From Marinobacter sp. LV10R510-11A (GTDB lineage: Bacteria; Pseudomonadota; Gammaproteobacteria; Pseudomonadales; Oleiphilaceae): a stretch of 64,000 bases of DNA. Below the pieces are notes generated by a model. The model saw only the letters and a list, made by a program, of their open reading frames with translations, did no database searches and was not told where the DNA came from. Of this stretch, positions 40,185 through 51,207 are shown in pieces (the first letter of the stretch is position 1; every line of letters begins with the position of its first letter). The stretch is from assembly GCF_900215155.1 (NCBI RefSeq), contig NZ_LT907980.1, positions 1,364,001-1,428,000 of the forward strand, in the 5' to 3' direction. The position numbers and the translations under genes were made by a program.

Positions 40185-41372
40185 ATGACAGAATCCATTC
40201 TTGTTGTTAATTGCGGCAGCTCATCGTTAAAGCTCGCCCTATTCGACGAAAATGAAACAAAACTCGCATCGGCAATGGCAGAACGCCTTAACGGGCAGGA
40301 TGCATTCGCACGAATTGATGGCGACAACCCGTGCGTTGCGCTTCCTGACAACGCCAATCATAAACAGGCATTGCAGGCGCTGGTTTCCGCTTTTCGGGAG
40401 CGCCAACTCATGTCTGAGGCTCCCGCGTCTATTGGTCACCGCGTGGTACATGGCGGAGAAACCTTTCGCGAAGCTGTTCTGATTGACGACGATGCAGTGA
40501 AGGCCATCAGTAATTGCGCTGGGCTTGCGCCTCTTCACAACCCGGTCAACCTTGCAGGGATCGAAGCCACGCGGGAGCAGTTTCCTGACACGCCACAGAT
40601 CGCCGTGTTCGATACGGCTTACCACCAAACGCTTGCGCCACGCGCCTTCCTCTATGCACTGCCAGAAGCCTACTATCGTGACTGGGCCGTGCGGCGTTAT
40701 GGGTTTCATGGAATAAGCCACTTCTTCATGGCTAATGAAGCGGCTCGACGGCTTGGAAAAACCCCCGAAACCACCTCTATCATTTCAACTCACCTTGGCA
40801 ACGGTTGCAGCATAACGGCCATTAAGGATGGCTTAAGTGTCGATACCAGCATGGGACTGACACCTCTCGAAGGGCTGGTTATGGGCACCCGCAGCGGCGA
40901 TGTCGATCCTGGGCTTTTTGAATATCTGCGCACACGAGGTGTTGCCCTGGAGGAGGTTCACAAAGTGCTTAACCACGACAGTGGGCTTCTTGGGATATCG
41001 GGGCGAACCAACGACATGCGCACACTCTGTGAATTGGCGGATGGCGGCCACGAGCCTTCCGCTCTCGCCATCGAGATCTTCTGCTTCCGTCTGGCTAAGT
41101 ACGTGGGGGCTATGATGGCCTCTCTAAGCCATCTAGATGCACTGGTGTTCACGGGTGGTATCGGAGAAAACAGCGTGCAGGTGCGTGAGAAAACCCTGGG
41201 CCATCTGGGACTTCTAGGGTTTGATATTGATACCGATAAAAATGAGCATCATGGTCGGCACACTGACGGCCGAATCGAGCACGCCGACTCACGCTTTCCC
41301 GTTCTGGTCATCCCAACAAACGAAGAACTGGTCATTGCCCGCGAAGCATTCCGCCTGGCCCAAGCATCCTGA
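40185..41372 (+). CDS. ackA: Acetate kinase
   Basis: This 395-residue ASKHA-fold kinase interconverts acetyl phosphate and acetate with ATP. It has the N-terminal LVVNCGSSSLKLALFD, the substrate region GHRVVHGGE, the catalytic motif STHLGNGCSI and the adenosine motif FTGGIGENS. It is followed 60 bases later by pta, the usual partner. The start lies 21 bases after the GGDEF-EAL gene, so a common transcript is likely. Confidence 0.97.
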   Translation: MTESILVVNCGSSSLKLALFDENETKLASAMAERLNGQDAFARIDGDNPCVALPDNANHKQALQALVSAFRERQLMSEAPASIGHRVVHGGETFREAVLIDDDAVKAISNCAGLAPLHNPVNLAGIEATREQFPDTPQIAVFDTAYHQTLAPRAFLYALPEAYYRDWAVRRYGFHGISHFFMANEAARRLGKTPETTSIISTHLGNGCSITAIKDGLSVDTSMGLTPLEGLVMGTRSGDVDPGLFEYLRTRGVALEEVHKVLNHDSGLLGISGRTNDMRTLCELADGGHEPSALAIEIFCFRLAKYVGAMMASLSHLDALVFTGGIGENSVQVREKTLGHLGLLGFDIDTDKNEHHGRHTDGRIEHADSRFPVLVIPTNEELVIAREAFRLAQAS

Positions 41373-41432
41373 GCGACACTCACAGCTAAACCATTTAAAG
41401 CAACCTTTTTTACTGAAACACCGGGAATTTTT

Positions 41433-43589
41433 ATGGCCAAGAGTCTGTTTATTGCTCCGACATCTATGGGGTCCGGCCTCACATCCGTCTGTTTGGGCCT
41501 GCTACGTGCCATGGAGCGTGTGGGTATCAGCGTTGGGTTCTACAAACCCTTTTGTCAGTCGGTGAACCAGGGGGAATCGCAGCACAACAACGGCAAGGAC
41601 GCGTCCGTTACCTTCGTTCGATTGCGCAGCCACCTGCAGCCGCCGGAACCGATTCCATTAAAAAAAGCTCAGCACTTTGTAAATCGCGGAAAATCCGATT
41701 TTCTAATGGAAACCGTGGTCGGCGAGTACCAGAAAGTTGCCAAAGACGTTGATGTTGTGATCATCGAGGGGCTGGTACCCGATCGCAGTGAAGCTTACAT
41801 AGCACGGCTTAACGTAGAAGTAGCTCGCAACCTTGGCTCCGAGGTGGTGCTTGTCAGCACGCCAGGCAAAAGCAGCGCTACCGAACTGGATGAAGATCTA
41901 GATTTTTCAGCGCGCCTATTCTCTGATGTGTCGGCACAAGATGTGATTGCCGTTATCCTCAACAAACTCGGCGAACCTGAAAGATCGGGGCTCGAACCCT
42001 ATAGCGACATAAGCCAGATTGCTGGGGAAACCGTTGATTATCAAAACGCTTGCAGCGTCTTTCGAGATGGGCGTTTTCGGCTACTAGCAGAAATTCCTTG
42101 GCAGCCGAACTTGATGGCACCCCGAGTATCCGATATTGCCCGGGAGCTGGATATTCCGGTGCTACACGAAGGTCAGATGTACACCCGCCGGGTTCAGAAA
42201 GTGTCTGTGTGCGCTCGATCGATCCGCAATATGACGCAAACCCTAGGCCCAGGCACACTGATGGTTACGCCTGGAGATCGCGAAGATATTATCGTGGCCA
42301 CTGCGGTGGCCGCTCTCAACGGCGTGCCTCTTGCCGGTATGATGCTCACGGGCGGCCTTATGCCAGACCAACGGGTGATCGACTTATGCTCCCGGGCACT
42401 GAGCACCGGTTTGCCGGTGCTGAGCTCGCACACCAATACCTATGAAACCGCTCACATGCTGGCTAACCTTTCTGCTGCGATTCCAACCGATGACCCGGAT
42501 AGAATCGAAAAAGCTATGGAGGCGGTAGCCACAAAAATTGACACCGACTGGCTTCAAGAGCATCTGCGTGTTGCGGTTCAGAGCCGCCTGTCACCTCCGG
42601 CATTCCGTTACCAGCTTTCTGAGCGGGCTCGGGCGGCTAACAAGCGCATCGTGCTTCCTGAAGGCTGCGAACCTCGCACAGTGCAGGCCGCCATTATCTG
42701 TCACCAGCGTAAGCTCGCCCGTTGCGCGTTGATCGGCGACGAAACCGAAATTCGAAATATCGCCACGTCCCAAGGCTTGGAATTGCCCGATGATATTGAA
42801 ATCATCGATCCCACCAAAGTACGAAAAAGCTACATAGCCCCGATGGTTGAGCTACGCAAACACAAGGGGCTGGCGCCGGATATGGCGGAAGCCATGCTCG
42901 AAGACAACGTGGTTATGGGTACCATGATGGTCGCGCTGGATGAGGCCGACGGCCTGGTTTCCGGTGCCATCCACACCACCGCCAATACCGTGCGCCCGGC
43001 CCTGCAACTGATCAAAACCCACGATCAAGCCAAGGTTGTCTCCTCGGTATTTTTCATGCTGCTGCCACAGCAGGTTGTGGTCTACGGCGACTGCGCGATT
43101 AACCCAGACCCAAATGCTGAGGAACTCGCGGATATAGCCATACAGAGTGCGGAGTCCGCAGAAGCTTTTGGTGTTGAGCCTGTGGTCGCCATGATCAGCT
43201 ACAGTACCGGAGAGTCCGGAACCGGGCACGATGTGGAGAAAGTTCGGGAGGCAACCAAAATAGCCCGTGAGCGCCGACCAGACCTGCTGATTGATGGGCC
43301 GCTGCAATACGATGCTGCCGCTATCGAAAGTGTTGCCCGAAGCAAAGCGCCGAATAGCAAGGTGGCAGGTAAAGCAACTGTGTTCATCTTCCCGGATCTC
43401 AACACTGGCAATACCACCTACAAGGCGGTTCAACGTAGCGCCAATGTCGTAAGTATCGGGCCTATGCTTCAGGGTTTGAGAAAGCCGGTTAACGATCTGT
43501 CGCGGGGTGCGCTGGTAGAGGATATTGTGTTTACGATTGCGCTAACTGCGGTACAGGCAAAGCAGGTAGAGGATGCGGGGCTGGCTTGA
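41433..43589 (+). CDS. pta: Phosphate acetyltransferase (long form)
   Basis: This 718-residue enzyme makes acetyl phosphate from acetyl-CoA. The N-terminal half is a P-loop-like domain (MAKSLFIAPTSMGSG), the middle has a DRTGG segment, and the C-terminal half is the catalytic PTA domain (GCEPRTVQAA, GALVEDIVFTIALTAVQA). Long Pta proteins of this type are typical of gammaproteobacteria, and the N-terminal part can regulate activity. It forms an ackA-pta pair. Confidence 0.97.
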   Translation: MAKSLFIAPTSMGSGLTSVCLGLLRAMERVGISVGFYKPFCQSVNQGESQHNNGKDASVTFVRLRSHLQPPEPIPLKKAQHFVNRGKSDFLMETVVGEYQKVAKDVDVVIIEGLVPDRSEAYIARLNVEVARNLGSEVVLVSTPGKSSATELDEDLDFSARLFSDVSAQDVIAVILNKLGEPERSGLEPYSDISQIAGETVDYQNACSVFRDGRFRLLAEIPWQPNLMAPRVSDIARELDIPVLHEGQMYTRRVQKVSVCARSIRNMTQTLGPGTLMVTPGDREDIIVATAVAALNGVPLAGMMLTGGLMPDQRVIDLCSRALSTGLPVLSSHTNTYETAHMLANLSAAIPTDDPDRIEKAMEAVATKIDTDWLQEHLRVAVQSRLSPPAFRYQLSERARAANKRIVLPEGCEPRTVQAAIICHQRKLARCALIGDETEIRNIATSQGLELPDDIEIIDPTKVRKSYIAPMVELRKHKGLAPDMAEAMLEDNVVMGTMMVALDEADGLVSGAIHTTANTVRPALQLIKTHDQAKVVSSVFFMLLPQQVVVYGDCAINPDPNAEELADIAIQSAESAEAFGVEPVVAMISYSTGESGTGHDVEKVREATKIARERRPDLLIDGPLQYDAAAIESVARSKAPNSKVAGKATVFIFPDLNTGNTTYKAVQRSANVVSIGPMLQGLRKPVNDLSRGALVEDIVFTIALTAVQAKQVEDAGLA

Positions 43590-43599
43590 GCCGCCCCGC
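43575..43599. other. Hairpin overlapping the pta stop codon
   Basis: GCGGGGC and GCCCCGC, with GGC/GCC inside, form a strong stem around a four-base loop. It overlaps the pta stop and faces the end of der. No T-run follows, so it may act as an mRNA end rather than a classical terminator. Confidence 0.4.
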
Positions 43600-43615
43600 T
43601 GAATAACCAGACCTG

Positions 43616-45037
43616 TCAGCGCTTGGTGCTTTTCTGACGGACCCTTTTTACTTTGCGCCCTTCTTTTTCGTCGTTGTCTTTTTTGACCTTCTGGCGAGGA
43701 GTCTGTCGGTCAACCTTCCCAGCAAAGGGGTTCTCACTGGAACGGAATTCAAACCGGATCGGCGAGCCAGTCACGTTCAGTACTTTGCGAAACGTATTTT
43801 CAAGATAACGTTTGTAGGAACCTGGCAATGAAGCTGTCTGGTTGCCGTGAACAACAATAACCGGAGGGTTAGAGCCACCCTGGTGAGCATAGCGCAACTT
43901 GATCCTGCGCCCGCGAACCAGCGGCGGCTGATGCTGAGAAATCGCATCCTCAAGGATGGTAGTAAGGCGGTTGGTTGGCCACTTCGCCATGGCCGATTCA
44001 TAACAAGCTTCCACCGACTCATACATAACACCCACGCCGGATCCATGAAGCGCAGATATATAATGCTTGTCGGCGTAATCAAGAAAATCCAGGCGACGCT
44101 TTACCTGCTCTTTTACCTTGGCGCGGTCTTCCGGATCCATTCCATCCCATTTATTGACCGCAATCACCAGTGAACGACCGGCATCAAGCACGAAACCGAT
44201 CAAGTGCAAATCCTGGTCGACCAGCCCCTGACGCGCATCGATAACGAGTATCACCACATGGGCATCATCAATGGCTTTAAGGGTCTTGATGATAGAAAAT
44301 TTTTCCACCGTCTCATCAACATTCTTACGCCGCCGAACACCCGCAGTATCAATAAGAGTGTACTGCTTGTCGTGACGCTCATAAGGGATGTAAATACTGT
44401 CCCGAGTAGTACCGGGCATGTCATAAACAATCACCCGCTCCTCGCCCAGCATCCGATTAACCAGTGTGGATTTGCCGACGTTCGGCCGGCCAACAACGCC
44501 GATGCGAATACCCGGGTAGCGGCCAGCTTGGTCGGCTTCAACCCGGTCTTCCTCAGAGGGCAACAGCAACTCGAGCATCGAGCGGATGCCACGGTTGTGG
44601 GATGCCGCTACCATAAAGGTTGATTGAAATCCGAGGCTATAAAAATCAGCGGCCGCGATATCGGGATCCTGACCGTCCGTCTTGTTGACCACCAGATGAG
44701 CCTTCTTGCCCGATCGGCGCATATGATCGGCGATCAATTCATCACCCGCGGTAAGCCCCGCACGACCATCAACGATAAACAGAACAATGTCTGCCTCGTC
44801 TACAGCCTGCATAGATTGCCGAGCCATCTCGGCATCCAGCCCTTCTTCTGTGCCGGTAAGTCCGCCGGTATCAATTACGATAAAGCGTTGGTCATCGTAC
44901 ATGCCCTCACCGTACTTGCGATCCCGGGTCAGACCGGGAAAGTCGGCCACCAGAGCATCTCGAGAGCGCGTCATTTGGTTGAATACTGTCGATTTGCCAA
45001 CATTTGGCCGGCCGACAAGGGCAATTACTGGGGTCAT
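43616..45037 (-). CDS. der: Ribosome-associated GTPase Der (EngA)
   Basis: This 473-residue protein has two consecutive G domains, each with GRPNVGKST and the DxxG and NKxD motifs (NKTDGQD, NKWDGMD), followed by a KH-like domain (about 360-440) and a basic C-terminal tail. Der is an essential factor in 50S subunit maturation. It is the last gene of the conserved bamB-der block. Confidence 0.97.
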   Translation of the reverse strand: MTPVIALVGRPNVGKSTVFNQMTRSRDALVADFPGLTRDRKYGEGMYDDQRFIVIDTGGLTGTEEGLDAEMARQSMQAVDEADIVLFIVDGRAGLTAGDELIADHMRRSGKKAHLVVNKTDGQDPDIAAADFYSLGFQSTFMVAASHNRGIRSMLELLLPSEEDRVEADQAGRYPGIRIGVVGRPNVGKSTLVNRMLGEERVIVYDMPGTTRDSIYIPYERHDKQYTLIDTAGVRRRKNVDETVEKFSIIKTLKAIDDAHVVILVIDARQGLVDQDLHLIGFVLDAGRSLVIAVNKWDGMDPEDRAKVKEQVKRRLDFLDYADKHYISALHGSGVGVMYESVEACYESAMAKWPTNRLTTILEDAISQHQPPLVRGRRIKLRYAHQGGSNPPVIVVHGNQTASLPGSYKRYLENTFRKVLNVTGSPIRFEFRSSENPFAGKVDRQTPRQKVKKDNDEKEGRKVKRVRQKSTKR

Positions 45038-45098
45038 AATGATTCGCTATACAGTCGTTTTAGGCTCAGCGTGCGGCAGAGCGTTGAGGGAGTACGGA

Positions 45099-46274
45099 TC
45101 AGTTCCGTTCCTTCAGTTTGAATACGGACAGTTTACCGCCATTTCCGAAAACCATTAGGTTTCCGTTGGCCATGCGCTGCAATGGAACCCGCAGGCCATC
45201 ACTGTCATAACGTTTCTGGCCTACGAGGCTGCCATCGTCACCCGAAAGCACGTGTAAATAGCCTTCATAGTCGCCAACAACCAGATAGTTTTCGTAAACC
45301 GCTGGCTGCGTTAACTGACGCCAGGACAAACGATCCTGAAGCCATAATTCTCTACGGTCTGAGCCCCGGTAAGCGACAACATCACCGTTTGCGGAAGACA
45401 GGTAAATGTTACCACCCCCCACCACCGGAGCATGCAGGCTGGACGCTTTGCGGCTCCAGATTTCTTGACCTGTACGGATATCAACCAGAGCAAGCGTGCC
45501 TTGGTATCCCGAAACCATCACTGCGGTATCAAGAACCAACGGCTGACCGGCTATGTCGACCAGTCTTTCAAGCTCTGTGCGGCCTTGGGGCTGCCCCACC
45601 TCGTACTGCCAGAGGGGTTGACCCGCATCGGCTGACAACGCAATAAGCTTGCCGTTGGAAAACGAAGCAAGCACAACGTCGCCGCCGACCAGTGGCGCTG
45701 CCGCTGCACGCAAGGAAAGCGCAGGCACCACGCCATCATACTGCCAGCGTTGCTCACCGGTAGCCGTGTCAAAAGCAATAACTCGACCATCGGTGGTCTG
45801 GGTTACCACCAGCGCCCCGTTCGACTGCGGAGCAGCCAGCGCTTCTGTTGGCAGCGCAACGCGCCACAGTTCCTTACCGTCTTCGATGGAAAGTGCGATT
45901 AAATCGGCTTCTCGGGTAACCAAATAGAGCTGGCTCAGATCCCCGCCTACACCGGCAAAGATTCGATCGTCTAAATCTCGCTCCCAGCGTAATTTTCCGG
46001 TCTCTGCATCCACAGCGACCAGCTCACCATCAGCCGAAGCTGCGTAAACTGTATCGCCGGCGTTAAGTGGCGCCAGGTACAAAAAGTCGCCATCGTGCCC
46101 GTCGCCGACCGACGTGCTCCAAACTGTTTTGAACTCTACAGCGTTGTCGACGTCGGGAACCGGCACCGGCTGTTCAAAGGTATCGGTTGTGCTGCACCCA
46201 GAAACACCCAGTGCGGCCACTAAGACTGAAAAAACGCCAGCCTGAACCAGCCTGTTGCCGGTCAACCGCATCAA
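45099..46274 (-). CDS. bamB: Outer membrane assembly lipoprotein BamB
   Basis: This 391-residue lipoprotein has a signal peptide with lipobox VSGC near residue 27, followed by a beta-propeller of PQQ-like repeats (WQYEVGQ, IWSRKASS, LWLQDRL and others). BamB supports the BamA complex that inserts outer membrane proteins. It overlaps the upstream yfgM-like gene by four bases. Confidence 0.96.
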   Translation of the reverse strand: MMRLTGNRLVQAGVFSVLVAALGVSGCSTTDTFEQPVPVPDVDNAVEFKTVWSTSVGDGHDGDFLYLAPLNAGDTVYAASADGELVAVDAETGKLRWERDLDDRIFAGVGGDLSQLYLVTREADLIALSIEDGKELWRVALPTEALAAPQSNGALVVTQTTDGRVIAFDTATGEQRWQYDGVVPALSLRAAAAPLVGGDVVLASFSNGKLIALSADAGQPLWQYEVGQPQGRTELERLVDIAGQPLVLDTAVMVSGYQGTLALVDIRTGQEIWSRKASSLHAPVVGGGNIYLSSANGDVVAYRGSDRRELWLQDRLSWRQLTQPAVYENYLVVGDYEGYLHVLSGDDGSLVGQKRYDSDGLRVPLQRMANGNLMVFGNGGKLSVFKLKERN

Positions 46275-46936
46275 GCCTCCTCCCCGACACCAAGGTCAGA
46301 TAGCTTCAGCTCCAGAATACCGCTACGCCCTTGCTGGCTCTGCTCACGAGCGGCCAGGTAGGCATCGCGCGCACCCGATTCATCGCCTTGGACTAACAGG
46401 ATGTCGCCGCGCAACTCAGAGAAGATTGCCGCAAACGCATCTGCACTCTCCACGCTTCCAGCGCCATCGATTGTCGCCAGTGCATCGTCATAACGCTCGG
46501 CAGAGAACTGAGCACGAGCAAGGCGGTTACGTACTACCAACGCCAGTGCTTTGTGCTCACCGGATTTTTCAAGAGCCCACTGGAGTGAATCAATGGCTGC
46601 TTCCGCATTGCTGTCTGCAATCAGCTGCTGTCGCGCCAGAACCAGATTGCCATATACCGCATAGGCACTATCGGCGTAATCGTCACGCAGAGTTTTCGCT
46701 ACAAATGCTACCGTCTCTCCAGCGGTTTCATCCGCCTCGTTACCAAACGCGTTTAACAGGGTGACAAACTGATTAGCAGCTTCGGCTCGTTCCTGATCTT
46801 GGTAGTTTTGCCAAGCCTGCCAGCCAAATACAATTGCCAGAGCGGCACCGATACCAATGAGAAGAGAACTGCCATTTCGCTTCCACCAGTCCTTGATCGC
46901 TTGCACCTGTTCTTCGTCAGTGTTCAATTCCGCCAT
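46271..46936 (-). CDS. yfgM: YfgM-like tetratricopeptide membrane protein
   Basis: This 221-residue protein has a short cytoplasmic N-terminus, one membrane helix (SLLIGIGAALAIVFGW, about 24-40), and a periplasmic helical repeat domain. In E. coli YfgM contacts the Sec translocon and periplasmic chaperones. It sits between hisS and bamB, its usual place, and shares four bases with bamB. Confidence 0.92.
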   Translation of the reverse strand: MAELNTDEEQVQAIKDWWKRNGSSLLIGIGAALAIVFGWQAWQNYQDQERAEAANQFVTLLNAFGNEADETAGETVAFVAKTLRDDYADSAYAVYGNLVLARQQLIADSNAEAAIDSLQWALEKSGEHKALALVVRNRLARAQFSAERYDDALATIDGAGSVESADAFAAIFSELRGDILLVQGDESGARDAYLAAREQSQQGRSGILELKLSDLGVGEEA

Positions 46937-46978
46937 GTTGACTCCTGTAATGGTTTTTTAATTTTGTATTGGTGCGAA

Positions 46979-48259
46979 TCAGTTCGCCAAGGCTTTCGCA
47001 AGCGCCGCTGCCAGATCCCGCTGCGCCACACTGCTTTGATCTTCATTTGAACGCAGCGGTTTAAGGCTCGCCGTTGCATTCTCCAGCTCATTATCGCCTA
47101 GAATTACAGCGTACCGGGCACCGCTTCTATCTGCCTTTTTCATCTGGCTTTTGAAGCTACCGCCACCGCAATGACTAACAATTACACAGCCCGGAAGTTC
47201 ATTGCGCAATGTCTCTGCAAGTGCCAGCGCCGGAGCGACAGCGGCTTCACCCATAGCCGTAACGTAAACATCCGCGTTGTTGTTTGCCTCGTCAGGCACC
47301 AGCCCAAGCGCTTCCAACAGAAGAATGAGGCGCTCTAGCCCCATGGCAAAACCAACGGCAGTGGTCGGCTTACCGCCAAGTTGCTCTACCAGGCCATCGT
47401 ATCGACCGCCCGCACAGATGGTTCCTTGGGCGCCGAGGCTGTCGGTAACCCACTCGAAAACGGTTTTGCTGTAATAATCGAGCCCCCGTACAAGAGCCGG
47501 ATTAACCGTGTAAGCAATACCTGCCGCATCAAGTAGCTCTTTAAGCCGGGCAAAGTGCTCCCGCGATTCTTCGTCTAGATAGTTTTCCAAGCGCGGCGCG
47601 TCGACAAGTAGCTTACGTGTGCTCTGGTCTTTACTATCCAGAATACGAAGTGGGTTGGTATCAAGGCGTCGCTGGCTGTCTGCATCAAGCTGCGCTTTGT
47701 ACTGCCCCAGATAATCTACCAAGGCGCCGCGAAACTCTTTGCGCGCAGCCGATGAGCCGATAGAGTTGATTTCTAAGCGCGCATGGGTGCCCAGCCCCAA
47801 CTCTTTCCAAAGCCTGGCCGTAAGAATCAGCAGCTCCGCATCAATATCCGGGCCCTGAATACCAAAGCATTCCACGCCAATTTGATGAAACTGACGGTAG
47901 CGCCCTTTTTGCGGACGTTCGTGCCGAAACATCGGGCCGGTGTACCACAATCTGCGAGTTTGATTGAACAGCAGCCCGTGCTCTTCTGCCGCACGAACAC
48001 ATCCAGCGGTACCTTCAGGCCGGAGGGTCAGGCTGTCACCGTTGCGATCCGCAAACGTGTACATTTCCTTTTCAACGATGTCCGTAACTTCACCGATGGA
48101 ACGCTTGAACAGATCAGTCTGCTCCACCACCGGCATACGAATTTCCTGATATCCATATTGTCGCAGCACTTTGCGCGCGGTGGATTCAACAAACTGCCAG
48201 ATGGGTGTCTGTTCCGGCAAGATATCGTTCATCCCGCGTACTGCCTGAATCTTAGCCAA
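46979..48259 (-). CDS. hisS: Histidyl-tRNA synthetase
   Basis: This 426-residue class II synthetase charges tRNA-His. Motif 2 ([21 protein letters not shown]) and the histidine-binding [16 protein letters not shown], along with motif 3 (GFAMGLERL), are clear. A C-terminal anticodon-binding domain follows. It lies between ispG and yfgM. Confidence 0.97.
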   Translation of the reverse strand: MAKIQAVRGMNDILPEQTPIWQFVESTARKVLRQYGYQEIRMPVVEQTDLFKRSIGEVTDIVEKEMYTFADRNGDSLTLRPEGTAGCVRAAEEHGLLFNQTRRLWYTGPMFRHERPQKGRYRQFHQIGVECFGIQGPDIDAELLILTARLWKELGLGTHARLEINSIGSSAARKEFRGALVDYLGQYKAQLDADSQRRLDTNPLRILDSKDQSTRKLLVDAPRLENYLDEESREHFARLKELLDAAGIAYTVNPALVRGLDYYSKTVFEWVTDSLGAQGTICAGGRYDGLVEQLGGKPTTAVGFAMGLERLILLLEALGLVPDEANNNADVYVTAMGEAAVAPALALAETLRNELPGCVIVSHCGGGSFKSQMKKADRSGARYAVILGDNELENATASLKPLRSNEDQSSVAQRDLAAALAKALAN

Positions 48260-48309
48260 TGTAAACCCTTAATTCTTTCTGGATAATCGTGCCTGACCGA
48301 GTTAACCGA

Positions 48310-49428
48310 TCACTTGTCTGAACGCACAATGATGGCATCTTCTTGCTCTTTGCGACGTGCGATCTGTTCCCGGATGAGCCGTTCTAGGTCATCGGTGAGA
48401 TTGGCATTATCAAGTTTTTGATTCGGCTTGCCGTCCATGTAATACAGGTTTTTCGGACTACCACCGGTCAACCCGATATCAGCTACTTTGGCTTCACCCG
48501 GCCCATTCACAATGCAGCCGATAATGGCGACATCCAGAGATTCATTCACGTCTTCAAGCCGCGTTTCCAGATCGTTCACGGTCTGAATTACATCAAAATT
48601 CTGGCGCGAGCAGCTTGGGCAGGCAATGAAGTTAATGCCCCGGCTGCGCAACCGAAGGCTTTTGAGGATATCGAAACCTACCTTGATTTCCTGAACCGGA
48701 TCCGCCGCCAGAGACACCCGGATAGTATCGCCAATGCCATCCATCAACAGCATGCCAAGGCCGATGGATGACTTCACCGTACCAGACCGAAGCCCGCCGG
48801 CTTCGGTGATACCAAGGTGCAGTGGCTGATCAATCTGGGTCGCAATTTTGCGATAAGCCGCCACCGTCATGAAGATTTCCGAGGCTTTTAGGCTAACTTT
48901 GAAGTTCTGAAAATCATGCCGATCCAAAATGTCGATATGGCGCATCGCCGACTCAACCAGTGCCTCGTGCGTAGGCTCCCCATATTTGCGCTGAAGCTCT
49001 TTCTCCAATGAACCGGCATTTACGCCGATACGCATAGGTATATTGCGATCACGGCATGCGCTGATCACAGCACTCACCCGGTCTTCACGACCTATATTGC
49101 CTGGATTGATACGCAAGCAATCTACGCCCAGCTCGGCCACTCGCAGTGCAATTTTGTGATCAAAGTGAATATCTGCGACCAAAGGCACTGACACACGTTG
49201 GCGAATCTTTCCGAACGCATCAGCGGCCTCCATTGACGGCACTGACACTCTTACTATATCGGCACCCGCATCCTGAAGCGCAGCGATCTGACCCACCGTT
49301 GCGTCAACATCGCAGGTGTTAGTGTTGGTCATGCTCTGCACTGCGATGGGTGCATCACCGCCAACGGGTACATCCCCGACCATAATCTGGCGGGATTTGC
49401 GTCTAATGATCGGGGATTCCTGTTTCAT
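48310..49428 (-). CDS. ispG: 4-hydroxy-3-methylbut-2-enyl diphosphate synthase IspG
   Basis: This 372-residue enzyme performs the penultimate step of the MEP isoprenoid pathway. The TIM-barrel N-terminus has [18 protein letters not shown]; the C-terminal domain binds a [4Fe-4S] cluster with cysteines in [12 protein letters not shown] and in [11 protein letters not shown]. It is encoded between rodZ and hisS. Confidence 0.97.
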   Translation of the reverse strand: MKQESPIIRRKSRQIMVGDVPVGGDAPIAVQSMTNTNTCDVDATVGQIAALQDAGADIVRVSVPSMEAADAFGKIRQRVSVPLVADIHFDHKIALRVAELGVDCLRINPGNIGREDRVSAVISACRDRNIPMRIGVNAGSLEKELQRKYGEPTHEALVESAMRHIDILDRHDFQNFKVSLKASEIFMTVAAYRKIATQIDQPLHLGITEAGGLRSGTVKSSIGLGMLLMDGIGDTIRVSLAADPVQEIKVGFDILKSLRLRSRGINFIACPSCSRQNFDVIQTVNDLETRLEDVNESLDVAIIGCIVNGPGEAKVADIGLTGGSPKNLYYMDGKPNQKLDNANLTDDLERLIREQIARRKEQEDAIIVRSDK

Positions 49429-49465
49429 TTGTTTATAACCGAGATAGATAAATGCAAAAATGTGT

Positions 49466-50371
49466 TCAGATTGTCAGCGTGAACTCAGAACGATTGTTCA
49501 CCACGGGAAAGTCGCCAATGTTCACGATTTCACCCTGAAAGCGAATTGTTTTGACAGTATCCACCGCGCCTATAACCACATTTAAAGGCGCCTTACCTGA
49601 TACATCGAGCCGCTCGCCCGCCCTCTTCATAGAGCTTGCAAGGCGATTTCCTGCGGCATCCCTAACCTGTACCCAGCAGTCACCGGCAAACACTATTTCG
49701 AGCTGGCCCAATACAGGGCTGGGCTCGCCACTCACCGGTGGCTGAGCCAAAACAGGCTCGGTGGTTTGAGCAACGACCGGTATCTGGTCTTTTACTAACT
49801 CTTCGGGCGAAACAGAATCACTGGGTTCAGGCTCAATGCCACTACCCGACACTACCTGCATGTCCGAGACCGTCGCTGATGCCTCCTTACTGGCTTGCTG
49901 TTCGGTTTCTGCCGTAGCTGATTGCTCAGCATCGGCGGCGCCTGAGCTGAACTTCGGCATAACAAACATGACAACTAAAGCACCAATAATCACAATCGCC
50001 GCCACCAGCAGAAGCAGTTTGGCAACCCTGCGTTTTTTGCGCCTGCGGCGCTCGATATCAACTAACGGGTTAGCCTCCAACTCGCGTTCTTTCTGTAGTC
50101 GCGCGGGCTCAAGCTCGCGATTCAACTCCAAAATAATTGCATCACCATCGAGACCAACCTGCTTCGCGTAGGCTCGAACATAGCCCTTAAGAAAGAGCTC
50201 ACTGTCGATCTGCCCGTAATCCGCGTTCTCAATAGCCTGGATGATACAGCTTCTCAAATGCTGTGCATCAGCAACCTGAGAAACACTTAGCCCCTGTTTT
50301 TCCCTTGCCTGCTTCAGCTGCTGGCCAACGGCTTCATTTGCTACGGTTTGCTGGGTGTCATCACTTGTCAT
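49466..50371 (-). CDS. rodZ: Cell-shape protein RodZ
   Basis: This 301-residue protein has an N-terminal Xre-like helix-turn-helix (residues about 15-85; [19 protein letters not shown]), a basic stretch, one membrane helix ([19 protein letters not shown], about 120-138), an S/E/P-rich linker and a C-terminal DUF4115 domain. RodZ links MreB filaments to the cell-wall machinery. Its start overlaps pilW by 11 bases. Confidence 0.94.
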   Translation of the reverse strand: MTSDDTQQTVANEAVGQQLKQAREKQGLSVSQVADAQHLRSCIIQAIENADYGQIDSELFLKGYVRAYAKQVGLDGDAIILELNRELEPARLQKERELEANPLVDIERRRRKKRRVAKLLLLVAAIVIIGALVVMFVMPKFSSGAADAEQSATAETEQQASKEASATVSDMQVVSGSGIEPEPSDSVSPEELVKDQIPVVAQTTEPVLAQPPVSGEPSPVLGQLEIVFAGDCWVQVRDAAGNRLASSMKRAGERLDVSGKAPLNVVIGAVDTVKTIRFQGEIVNIGDFPVVNNRSEFTLTI

Positions 50372-51167
50372 TAGAAATCAGCGCCTTGTATTGTTGGTAC
50401 TCTACTGACTCCGGGTAATTGTTTTTCAATTGCAGTACTAGGCTGGATTCTTGGTTTCCGTTTCCAAAGTGCCGCGCAATACGAATACCCGTCAAAAGAC
50501 TCTCAGGAGAGTGTTGTAGGCGTTCGTTTTTCTGCATGATCTGCATCAGCCGATCATAATGACGCGCAGCGCCAGCAACATCGCCGGATTCCACCATCAC
50601 CCGGGAAAGTGAAAGCAACGAGCGAGCGTCGCCTCGAGTCAACTCCGACGCCCGACGAAAAGACACAATAGCTTCTTCCTGAAGCCCAAGACGTTCCTGG
50701 GTCATACCGAGATTGTAAAACACAGAACCACGATCTTTGTAATCGGTATCCTTGGAGGCTGTATAGAACTGTTTACGGGATTCATCCAACCGCCCTTGGG
50801 AATAGAGAAATGCACCGTAATACACTCTGGCACGGGTGTAACCGGCGTCACTGGCAATAGCATGTCGAAAGCTCTTTTCCGCAAGCTGCGCATCGCCGTC
50901 ACTATTGTAGATTAACCCAAGTGCCGCAAGAGCCTGTGGGCTATCTGGCTCAAGCTCAAGAGCACGATCCAAGTGATACCGCGCCCGGCCGGTATTGCCT
51001 TGGCCGATATAGGCCGTAGCAAGCTGAACATAATTATCAACGGCTTTCTGCCGATCGGCTTCCCGGGTAAAACGGCTGTCTGTTGTGGTGACACACCCGG
51101 TAACAAGGATAGCGACCAGCAAGGTTGCTACAGCAGCAAAACGTCCATTTATCAATTTCAGAGCCAC
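50361..51167 (-). CDS. pilW: Type IV pilus biogenesis/stability lipoprotein PilW (PilF)
   Basis: The chosen start is a GTG at 51167, with GAGGAG 8 bases upstream; a GTG at 51194 would add nine residues without a site. The 268-residue product has a lipoprotein signal (LVAILVTGC) and TPR repeats (YHLDRALELEPDSPQALAAL). PilW/PilF is the outer membrane pilotin for the type IV pilus secretin. No other pilus gene is in the window; this location next to rodZ is the usual one. Confidence 0.92.
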   Translation of the reverse strand: MALKLINGRFAAVATLLVAILVTGCVTTTDSRFTREADRQKAVDNYVQLATAYIGQGNTGRARYHLDRALELEPDSPQALAALGLIYNSDGDAQLAEKSFRHAIASDAGYTRARVYYGAFLYSQGRLDESRKQFYTASKDTDYKDRGSVFYNLGMTQERLGLQEEAIVSFRRASELTRGDARSLLSLSRVMVESGDVAGAARHYDRLMQIMQKNERLQHSPESLLTGIRIARHFGNGNQESSLVLQLKNNYPESVEYQQYKALISNDK

Positions 51168-51207
51168 AGATTGCACTCCTCGCGGGTTAAGCACTGCGAG
51201 CGTCCGT

